From Cymbomonas tetramitiformis (lineage: Eukaryota; Chlorophyta; Pyramimonadophyceae; Pyramimonadales; Pyramimonadaceae), in assembly GCA_001247695.2 (NCBI GenBank), contig LGRX02027799.1:1-28416 (forward strand): DNA of 28,416 bases, given 5' to 3'. This document shows, in pieces, positions 9,467-17,789 of this stretch. The translations under genes were made by a program, and so were the position numbers. Position 1 is the first letter of the stretch. Every line of letters begins with the position of its first letter. The notes beneath the pieces were generated by a model that saw only the letters and a program-made list of their open reading frames with translations, was not told the DNA's origin and made no database searches.

Positions 9467-10950
9467 AAACAATAATGTCCTGCGCGGAGCGGCTTTTTAT
9501 TTCAGTGTTAATCCAGAAGTAAAGACCCTTTGGCGAGAAGTCGGCAGTAGTTTGCAAGAGCGGATTCGGAAGTCAGGCGACTCCAGGGGCACCCACGGTG
9601 CACTGGCGGACCCTTCTTCTTCCCTGAACTTAGTGATACCTCAACTGAAAGGGGTCACCAGCGACGGCGGCAACGGATCAGCTCTGAATTCACTGGTTAA
9701 TGAGCGGCCTTCTTCTATCCGGTGATATGCTCAGCACCTTGTTCTGCAGTGAATCCAGGGGCACCCCTGGTGCACTGGCCTAACTGCTAACAGGTGTTCT
9801 TCAGTTTAGAGCTAATCAGCACGGCATGAGCTTGGGCGACGGCGGCGACAGAGTGGATCAGCAGTTAAGGTGTGCCTTGATGAGCTACCTCTCAGTGGTC
9901 TCTCCAGTTGACCACCTTGTCTGAAGTGAATCCAGGGACACCCCTGGTGTACTGGCCTAACTGAAAGGCAAGTGTGCGTGACCTGGGAGCTAATTAGCGG
10001 CGGCATCTGCCTGGACAGAGCAGACCGGCAGTGAGTTATTACCTTATGAGTGGACTCTCACCTTACGGTTTCTCTGGCAGTTCTACCTTGTCTGACGGTT
10101 AATCCAGGGGCACCCCTGGTGTACTGGCCTAAACCTGAAGCAGGAGCAAGCTTGCCAGAGGGATAGCAGCGGCATCAACCCTGAAGGTGACAAGTGGGTG
10201 GTCTTTATATACGTTATTCACTGGTTTGTCAAAGGTGACTGGTGGATTCAGACCTAATTGAGTACTGGCCCAGCCTGGAGTGCTGTTCACCACTGGGTAT
10301 TCTCTGGTTCTTTATCATGATGTGTATGAGAATTCTTTTATCTCTTTTACAGTACATGGCAGCCGGTGAGGCCCTTATATCACCAGCTACCTTCTGAATT
10401 AGCAGTGGTGTTGCGAATCCAGGGGTGCTCAGCACACTGGCTTAGCTCCCAGCTCTGTGTGGCGACTTCTCTCTTGCTTACTGGACTGGGGGTGGACTTC
10501 CATGCCAACTTCCGTGCCCTTAATGAGCAGTGGTGCGGTGAATCCAGGGGTGCTCAGCACACTGGCTTAGCTCACACCACTGCGTATTCGTGCTATTTCT
10601 GGTGCCTGGTTGGAAGAAGTGCTGTCTTTATAGGCTCTGTGCTCTTGATGGACGTTGGCTTAGCTAATCCAGGGGTGCTCAGCACACTGGCCCAGCTCTA
10701 AGCCCCTCTTGCACGAGTATTTTGCATCTGCTGCTGATCCAGAGCTGTTAGACATATTGCTGGACTTTTGGGCTCGCGCTGGCTGCACGCGTTTCGTCCT
10801 TCTGCTGGTTCAGAACGGTGTTAATCCAGGGGCACTCAGTGCACTGGCCTAAACCAGACTGAATTAGGCCTGCATCCTGTTGGTAAATAAGCTCTGCGCC
10901 AAAGAAGGACACGCTTCCTTAGTCCCACTTGCTGAGCACTGACGTAGCGC
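9467..10950 (+). repeat. Hairpin-array leader of element B
   Basis: This is a non-coding leader of degenerate tandem units, each centred on an inverted repeat: 9583-9606, 9755-9778, 9932-9955, 10104-10127, 10419-10440, 10544-10565, 10669-10690 and 10826-10847. Spacings are 172, 177, 172, 315 (a decayed unit lies near 10248-10272), 125, 125 and 157 bp. Each core has AATCCAGGG (or CTCCAGGG), two 5-nt complementary arms, and A-CTGGC. Arms vary in a paired way: GCACC/GGTGC, ACACC/GGTGT, GTGCT/AGCAC and GCACT/AGTGC. Sequence between cores is much less conserved. It could act as RNA structure (packaging, translation) or as DNA binding sites. Confidence 0.85.
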
Positions 10951-11275
10951 TTGATCACGGAGAGCGAGGCGGAGCTGAGCGCCGCCGCTGCCCAGTCCAG
11001 ACAGCGTGAGGCACGGCGACTGGCACGGGAGACAAGCAGTCAGCAGCTTGACATTGGCTATATGAGCACAGAAGGGTCAGGTCCAGAATCCAGTCCCCCC
11101 ACACCATCATCATTACCAGCAATAAGGGCAGTAGCAGCATCAAGAGCAGCAGCCGCAGCCAATCAGTTCCTCTTTGCGTTTGACGACGTAGACGAGATGG
11201 ATTATCATGACAGAGACAGTCACACACCTGACAAGATTGATGACAAGCTTAGTTACACTGGTGGCAAGAATGAGG
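10951..11275 (+). CDS. Gag N-terminal segment of element B (before element D)
   Basis: This segment is in frame with the ORF at 13444-15983 once element D is removed. An in-frame TAG at 10945-10947 sets the upstream limit. The first ATG is at 11062 (MSTEGSGPES); earlier initiation would need a non-ATG codon or splicing from the leader. The segment is rich in A, S and acidic residues and ends YTGGKNE at the insertion site. It aligns with YTGTKEED in the related Gag at 5966-8131. That match supports both the frame and the site of the insertion. Confidence 0.7.
11265..11275. repeat. 11-bp target-site duplication of element D (left)
   Basis: CAAGAATGAGG here is repeated at 13433-13443. A 9-11 bp duplication is typical of Mutator-like elements. 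Confidence 0.85.
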
Positions 11276-11599
11276 GAAAAATAATTAATATAGAATAAGT
11301 TTTCTTAATCTTAGAATAACCCGTTTCATCGTTAATTTAGAATAAGTTTTCTTGATGTCATCCGGCTATGACCGGTGGTCCTTTTCACGACTCGTGTTCA
11401 AATAATGTGCACACAGGTCAAACGCTCTCGTTCCCGCTGGTGCCATCATGAGGAAGCCTCCAAAAAGCTTTAAGAAGGTTTGTCTCGCTTGTGATAATGG
11501 TGGGCGCCGTTGTAATAGACACTCACGGCGTGTCCTGCTTGAAAAAAAAGGCCCCTGTACTTCTTCTAGATTCTAAACCCTTTGACTTGCCTTTTACCG

Positions 11600-13045
11600 C
11601 TGCACGCGACCGGCAAGCATCTTTGAAACTTCCGAGTTTCAAAGATGCGTTTTGTATTTTGGGTGCACCCTAATTTTACAAAACGGCCGAGCGCTTCCCG
11701 TTTGTGCGGGATATTCACATTTATTCCATGGAATATTTCATATGGATTAACACACATAAGCACGAAGGCATCGGCCACGCATCTTTGAAACTAACGAGTT
11801 TCAAAGATGCGTTTTTTGTCATTTGGGTGCGCATACCCAAATAACAAATCAGCCGAGCGCTTCCCGTTGGCGTGGGGTATCCAACGCTTGAATGTTGAAT
11901 ATTCATTGTAATATGAGTTAGCAAGCGAGGTTGCAAAGGCATCGGGACAGAATCTACGAAACTGTCCTATGCCTTTGCCTTTGGGTTTGGGTTCGAAGGT
12001 GACACCCAAACCCAAAGATGCCAAACAGCCGAGGGCTTCCCGTGCGTCCTAACGCACGAAACTTGGCACGAATACTACCATGGTACATATATTTAAGTTA
12101 CCAGAAGCTCAAGGCTTCAAGATACTTGTGCGCGAAACGCGCAATTTATTTCTAAGGCAGATGTTTTGGGTTTGGGTTCGAACGTGACACCCAAACCCAA
12201 AGATGCCAAACAGCCGAGGGCTTCCCGTGCGTCCTAGAGCACGAAACTTGGCACGAATACTGCCAAGATACATATATTTAAGTTACCAGAAGCTCATGGC
12301 TTCAAGTTACTTGTGCGCGAAACGCGCAATCTATTTCTAAGGCAGATGCTTTGGGTTTGGGTTCGAACGTGACACCCAAACCCAAAGATGCCAAACAGCC
12401 GAGGGCTTCCCGTGCGTCCTAGAGCACGAAACTTGGCACGAATACTGCCAAGATACATATATTAAAGTTACCAGAAGCTCTAGGCTTCAAGTTACTTGTG
12501 CGCGAAACGCGCAATCTATTTCTAAGGCAGATGCTTTGGGTTTGGGTTCGAACGTGACACCCAAACCCAAAGATGCCAAACAGCCGAGGGCTTCCCGTGC
12601 GTCCTAACGCACGAAACTTGGCCCGAATACTACCATGGTACATATATTTAAGTTACCAGAAGCTCAAGGCTTCAAGTTACTTGTGCGCGAAACGCGCAAT
12701 CTATTTCTAAGGCAGATGTTTTGGGTTTGGGTTCGAACGTGACACCCAAACCCAAAGATGCCAAACAGCCGAGGGCTTCCCGTGCGTCCTAGAGCACGAA
12801 ACTTGGCACGAATACTGCCAAGATACGTATATTTGAGTTACTTGAAGCTCAAGGCTTCAAGTTACTTTTGCGCGAAACGCGCAATCTATTTCTAAGGCAG
12901 ATGCTTTGGGTTTGGGTTCGAACGTGACACCCAAACCCAAAGATGCCAAACAGCCGAGGGCTTCCCGTGCGTCCTAGAGCACGAAACTTGGCACACATAC
13001 TGCCAAGATACATATCTTTCAGTAGCTTGAAGCTCAAGGCTTCAA
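11600..13045. repeat. 185-bp hairpin satellite inside element D
   Basis: The motif CCAAACAGCC recurs at 12021, 12206, 12391, 12576, 12761 and 12946, an exact 185-bp period. Each unit is preceded by an inverted repeat TTTGGGTTTGGGT ... ACCCAAACCCAAA. Two older diverged units lie at about 11600-11850. Their hairpins have other sequences but still pair: one has TTTTGTA/TACAAAA arms around GGGTGCACCC, the other ATTTGGGT/ACCCAAAT. They also carry a second palindrome, CATCTTTGAAAC / GTTTCAAAGATG. Confidence 0.85.
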
Positions 13046-13157
13046 GTTACTTACTTTTTTTCAAGCAGAACACGCCGTGAGTGTCTATTGTGGCAAAGAT
13101 GGCAAATAATAAAAGTCATTATGCGTAAAGAGTCGTTAATCACGGCCGTGACTTTTA

Positions 13158-13234
13158 GATTCACGGCCGTGAATCTTTCCGAATGGAACCAAAAACCGTT
13201 CGATTTTAATCGAACGGTTTTTGGTTCCATTCGG
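13158..13234. repeat. Perfect palindromes in element D
   Basis: Positions 13158-13175 are a perfect 18-bp palindrome centred on CGGCCG. Positions 13179-13205 and 13208-13234 are perfect 27-bp inverted arms separated by only two bases (TT). Such a structure could extrude as a cruciform or be cleaved during replication. Confidence 0.9.
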
Positions 13235-13432
13235 ACATATGGACATCACGGCAAGACAACTCTTCAGTGTAATATTTCGCATGGCATGGGGATAGCTCAA
13301 CAGGTACAGGTACAACGTCATGGATGCATGCACCGGTCATAGCCGGATGACATAAAGAAAACTTATTCTAAATTAACGATAAAATGGGGTATTCTAAACT
13401 TATGAAAAAATATTCTAAATTAAATAGCCTAC

Positions 13433-13443
13433 CAAGAATGAGG
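13433..13443. repeat. 11-bp target-site duplication of element D (right)
   Basis: CAAGAATGAGG, identical to 11265-11275. Joining at either copy keeps the Gag frame (YTGGKNE then DRVLFIRRF). Confidence 0.85.
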
Positions 13444-15983
13444 ACAGGGTGCTTTTCATCAGGCGCTTTGTTGAAATGGTGGCAAAAGTACAGCGGGCTC
13501 ACAAGGCTAAGATACGCAGGCACACGAGGTCAGCGGCCTTTCACTCGCTCAACACACTGGCAAAAAAGGCCTTCATAGAGTCCAAACCAGACTACAGATC
13601 GCTGTGGGACCTCTTGCCTTCATTCTTAGCAGGAGATGATCATGCCACCTCAGTCGCTTATGAGTGGTGGTGCGCTTCATACATGAAGGATGGCCTTATG
13701 GCCTCCCATGCGTGTCACGTCTTGAAGGACCTCACCACGAGGGACTCTTACCAGGGCTCAGTACGCTGCGCACAACCCCCTTTCCATGAGTTGGCGCCAG
13801 GGACAACATGGGCAGTCTGTAAGAAGTTCGAGGATGGTGATGCTGAGGGTGAGCTGTCTGACGAGTGGGAGGAGGAGGAAGCAACTTCTACCAAGGGTCT
13901 CACGGGGCCAGATGGCACGGAGGACTCTCACTATTTTTGGGCCTTGAGGGCGTTCATTGCAGAGCTCGAGGCCAAGTTCCTGCTGAAGGGCACCAAGGAG
14001 AAGGAGGACCTGTTGGTCGCCAAGTCGCAGACCGCCGAGCAGGATGGCCTTGCTTACGTGAAAAGTTGTCGACGCAGGGAAGCGGCGCTCAACGCTGGCA
14101 AGTCAGTGGGGGACTCCATCGTCAGACAGGACGTTGAGGAGTGCATCAAGGGTCTGCGCATCAAGGAGTACCGAGATCGCGTATCGGAGCAGCTGCGAGT
14201 CAGCCACCCTGCACCCAGCAGGGTCACCTGGGAGGACCTTGAGGTCATCGTGGAGGTGCAGGATAAGTTGAAGAACGATGCAGAAGCATGGGCCCTGACG
14301 CTCCAGCAGGAACTCGTACGCAGACTGACTTGCGTGTATTCCTGCTACGAAGCCAGGATGCTGGGGATTGACCTCTCTGAGTTGGTGTCCTCCATGAGGC
14401 GTTCTGGCTCCTCCCACAAGACTGGGGACAAACGTAGGGACACTAAAAAGAAGGAGCCAGCTCAGTCTGGTGGTGATGGTGCGAAGAGGCCTACAAGGGA
14501 GGCGAACAATGCGGAGAGGCAGAAGCCCACTTATGGCAAGGTGCCGCCACCTGACGCCCCGAAGCAGTTCGAATGCGAGTACTGCTTCACGAAGTTGCCC
14601 CATTCGCCAGAGCGCTGCTATACTGGGTGTCGGGAGGCTAAGGTGCCCCACAACTTCCACAAGGATCGCCAGCACTCGAAGTGGCCAGCTGAGGTCAAGA
14701 ATGCTCAGATGCGTGCTTACAACATCGCGCACCGCTTCAACGACCACAAGATGGGGATCACCACGAAGGAGTGGCTCAAGCTGCCGGAGTCCAAGCAGAA
14801 GCCGCAGAAGCCGCAGCCATACCACTTATGGTGTCTTAACCCAGCACTGGATGGAGTACCAGAGGGCGAGTGGCTATGTCCCAGGTGCTCAGGCACGGGG
14901 ATGCAAGCTGAGGTGCAGACCCAGGAAGACGAGAGCTCTGGTGTCATGGAGGACAGACTGGGCATGAAGGAGCAGCAATTGAACGAGAAGCTGTCCTCAG
15001 AAATGCGCCTGCTGCCAGCAGACGTGGGTCCCCGTCGTGTGGTGAAGGGAGACAAATTTCAGCCATGGCATGCCATCTCATCAAGGGAGATGCTATTGGA
15101 AGAGAAGGACGTGTTTTTTGGCGTGCCATATCAGATTGATTGGGGCAGGCAGGATAAGCTCTCGACGGCCGTGCAGATCTTCATGCCAGGGCATTGGAAT
15201 GAGGGGCATCGCACGGTGATGAGCAAGAAATATCGCGAACAGAAGGCAATGGCAAGGCAGTTGAGGGATGTACCTCTTGTGCCTGCTTTGGCTGAAGAAG
15301 AAGTTGAAAAACGAGGAGAAGTGAGACACATGACCAAAGCCCAGGTGCGAGAAGCTAGCGCACTGCAGTGGGGGCTTGAGCTGGTCATCACAGTGCCCTC
15401 CGAGGTGAGGCGTTTGGCGACAGAGGTGGACTGGAAGTCCATCGATGGCGTCTGGGACCCATGGGCAGGTACTGGGGTCATCAGCGAGGTGATGATGGAA
15501 CAGTGGCCGCAGTTGAGGTTCATGAATAATGTCTGGAATTCTCAGTTGGGTTGGTCTGAGGCGCGTGACGCACTCCAACCAGGTAATTATCGCTTATGGA
15601 AGGAGAAATATGGTGTTTGCGACGCGGTGGTGACTTCACCTTGGTTTGCAGCGCTGGACATTGCATTTCCATTGGCAGTGATGGCCAGTCGTGTGGTGGC
15701 ATGTGTCCACGTTCCATCTTATTACTTGACAGACATGACCGAGAGCAGGGCTGCGTACTTCAGACGATTGAGTCAGACGGGACGCTTGCATGTGATTGGA
15801 CATCTGGAACATGGACCTATTGGCCGCAGGTGTATGTGGGTCTTAATATTCAAGAATCCGCTGGTCAGAGCCAGGATGTTACAGGGTGGAGAAGGTGAAG
15901 GCATTGGTATGTTCACTTTCAGTTTGGGCAAGTTCATGGCAGATGGTGATACGACCCAGTATGCTGAACAAGCCCATATTTGA
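13444..15983 (+). CDS. Gag-methyltransferase fusion protein (element B, after element D)
   Basis: The frame is uninterrupted for about 845 codons and continues 10951-11275 across element D; the full protein would be about 954 residues. The N-terminal part is Gag: core motifs LKDLTTRD, TKGLTGPDGT and VEVQDKLKNDAEAW, a basic region, and a variant knuckle CEYCFTKLPHSPERC. At about 14819 the Gag sequence (KPQKPQP) passes straight into the second half of the PHD finger (YHLWCLNP...CPRC), so the first zinc ligands of the PHD are lost. The linker and methyltransferase-like domain then follow: DPWAGTG at 15456-15476 and TSPWF at 15633-15647. Compared with the 3' part in element E, the methyltransferase-like half differs at only a few residues. 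Protease, RT, RNase H and integrase have been deleted in frame. The product could package as Gag while carrying the methyltransferase domain; activity is unproven. Confidence 0.8.
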
Positions 15984-16019
15984 GTCTGTGCTACTGCACG
16001 CAGCAGCTACAGATGGGGG

Positions 16020-16239
16020 ATGTTGAAAATCTGGGCTTGCATGAAAGAGCTTAGCGTTCGATCTCAGAATATCAGAATTTCAAAAATTTTGTAGCTTTAC
16101 GATCTTGTGCTGCGTTGAGAATTGCTTGAACAGTTACCGGCACCAGTGAATGTTAATGACGAACTTATGATCATCCGCGAGGGTTAAGGTTGCTCGATTC
16201 CGAGGATATTCGTACCATCATATACACGCGTTTGCGACA
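16020..16239 (+). repeat. Repeat B1 of element B
   Basis: This 220-bp repeat begins ATGTTG, 37 bp after the methyltransferase stop codon, and ends GCGACA. It is the same length as B2 (16767-16986) and nearly identical to it (about three differences). Confidence 0.9.
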
Positions 16240-16253
16240 GCTGTAACAAACGC
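16228..16253. repeat. 26-bp near-palindrome at the B1/A2 junction
   Basis: The B1 end (GCGTTTGCGACA), two bases GC, and the A2 start (TGTAACAAACGC) make a palindrome with two mismatched pairs, centred on ACAGCTGT. The same structure is at 303-328 in element E. It is what one would get by joining the right and left ends of the element head to tail with a 2-bp spacer. Confidence 0.85.
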
Positions 16254-16767
16254 CGGCTTCTCATGGTACCGCGCCGGGTTTGTCCAGCTGATGACACGCG
16301 TGACAGAGATGACAGTGTGACAGGTTTTGCCAAGATGACCACCTGAGAGATGCAGACCTGCCAGAGAAGATATGGTCAGTATCAAGTGACCAGGGAATGA
16401 TACGATGAAGATGGCAGTGACTCCTTTGCCACTGACGTGTCAGTCAGAATGTGGTAAACGGTAACATTGTTAGAGCTGGCATGGAATAATGACTTTCCAT
16501 TGGCCAGATGAAGATTTGAGGGCTAGAACCCGTTACAGTTTTTGGGAAATGTGACAGAGCATTGAGAGATAAGTAAGCTCTGACCGAAGGCCAGACTAGT
16601 GGACTCATTATTGTTTTGCCTTCGCAAGTACTAGGTGGCTGTTCGCGTGCCAGTGCTAGCGTGCTAAGACAGTTCTGCTCACAGTTTTTGTACACAATAA
16701 TTCGTATTTTGTGGTTATTATACCAATTTTGATGAATACATTTTACTACTGTTTTCATACTTTTTCA
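16242..16767 (+). repeat. Repeat A2 of element B
   Basis: This 526-bp copy of A1 lies between B1 and B2 and begins TGTAACAAACGC. Together A2 and B2 would look like a 745-bp LTR, but the 5' end of the element carries only the A part. Confidence 0.9.
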
Positions 16768-16986
16768 TGTTGGAAATCTGGGCTTGCATGAAAGAGCTTA
16801 GCGTTCGATCTCAGAATATCAGAATTTCAAAAAATTTGTAGCTTTACGATCTTGTGCTGTGTTGAGAATTGCTTGAACAGTTACCGGCACCAGTGAATGT
16901 TAATGACGAACTTATGATCATCCGCGAGGGTTAAGGTTGCTCGATTCCGAGGATATTCGTACCATCATATACACGCGTTTGCGACA
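16767..16986 (+). repeat. Repeat B2 of element B
   Basis: This is the 3'-terminal 220-bp repeat, ending GCGTTTGCGACA at the target duplication GTTT (16987-16990). It is preceded directly by A2. Confidence 0.9.
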
Positions 16987-17789
16987 GTTTCTTGCCACGA
17001 CAGATTATTCCTTTCCTGTTCTGTCAGGAATCTGAGTTGGAACTGTCTGCGGAGATCTGGATCCATACTGGTGACGAATCTGTCCTTTATTAGCACATCG
17101 TTCAAATCAACTGCTGCTAAAGCAGCCAGTGACGTGAACGTGTGCAAATAGTCTGAGAAGGTTTGGTTCCCTTGATGCAGCGCCATAAGGTGTTTCTTGG
17201 CAACTGATCTCTTATGAGGGTTACCAAATTGGCTGAGGAATATCCGTCTGACCATTTCATAGGTGGCATTTGGCTGTTGTGCCAAGACCTGAAAATAGTG
17301 TCTGTCGTTGTTCTGAATAAGAGTCAGAAACACTGTAATCAAATCCTTGTCCTTGACTCCTGGATAGGTGAACTGGAAATATCGGTCCACCGAGTCCAAC
17401 CAGACTTCTGCGTCCTGTCCTGATTTGAATTCCCTAGGTGGTGTCATTTTCACCTTTGGGACCAAACTAGGTGGAACTGGTGCTGGGACAGAATCTGTAT
17501 CTGGATCTGTAAAAACCATCGGAGGATTATCTTCTGTGTACTCGGTCTCTGGTTCCTGAGGTTCATTGGCTGGATCCCTAAATCGGCTCATGTCTGGCTT
17601 AATACGACCGATGTCGTCGAAGTAGCCTATCTGGTCGTATCTGGTTTGTGTGTTGTCATAACCAGCGATCCATTTCGGGACTTTAAACCGGCTGAATGCA
17701 TCATATGAACCAAGAATGTCGAAAAACCATGTCGATGGATCTGGGTTGATAACTGGAATCTCTGGCTCTTCCTCTTCGAGTGCAACCAT
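16987..17789 (-). CDS. Ty3/gypsy-type Gag, N-terminal half
   Basis: It starts at ATG 17789 (MVALEEEEPEIPV). The first ~110 residues are acidic and proline-rich. A typical Retrotrans_gag domain follows (DKDLITVFLTLIQ, then NPHKRSVAKKHLMALHQG and TFSDYLHTFTSLA, then DPDLRRQFQLRF). This family forms the retrotransposon capsid. The last codons before the insertion read LSWQE, and the frame continues at 8936 in the zinc-knuckle half. Reading into element B adds a few foreign residues and a stop at 16965. The gene was open until B inserted, so C was relatively young then. Confidence 0.8.

Larger units (their letters stand above)
11276..13432. mobile_element. Element D: Mutator-like/foldback non-autonomous DNA transposon
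   Basis: This 2,157-bp insert in the B gag has roughly 100-bp terminal inverted repeats. Left 11285-11385 reads through TTAATTTAGAATAAG and CCGGCTATGACCGGTG; right 13333-13430 is its inverse. A second, inner pair of inverted segments lies at 11513-11553 and 13047-13090 (sharing AATAGACACTCACGGCGTGT). No transposase ORF is present. The middle is a hairpin-rich tandem array. The 11-bp duplication and frame restoration of gag fix both borders. Foldback-like Mutator derivatives with satellite interiors are the closest known type; classification beyond that is inference. Confidence 0.8.
8941..16986 (+). mobile_element. Retroelement copy B: A1-leader-gag/MTase-B1-A2-B2
   Basis: This 8,046-bp insertion in the C-element gag is flanked by GTTT. 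Its left end begins TGTAACAAACGC and its right end finishes GCGTTTGCGACA, so the ends form a short imperfect inverted repeat with TG...CA termini. The repeats are not two LTRs: A1 8941-9466, B1 16020-16239, A2 16242-16767 and B2 16767-16986. Between them lie a 1.5-kb hairpin-rich leader and a single coding region, Gag fused to a methyltransferase domain, itself split by DNA element D. No protease, reverse transcriptase, RNase H or integrase is left, so this copy is non-autonomous. A1 and A2 differ at only about four positions by eye, so insertion was recent. Confidence 0.85.

Noticed and set aside
9583..10847. CRISPR-like array
   Set aside because: Repeats are short and spaced 125-177 bp apart, the context is eukaryotic, there are no cas genes, and the spacers are themselves related to each other.
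12160..12960. Interstitial telomere repeats (TTTGGGTTTGGG)
   Set aside because: Only two GGGTTT-type units occur per 185-bp satellite unit, always as one arm of a hairpin.
8941..16986. Ordinary LTR retrotransposon with 745-bp LTRs
   Set aside because: The 5' end has only the A part (526 bp), and a B repeat precedes the 3' A-B unit. Copy E shows the same layout.
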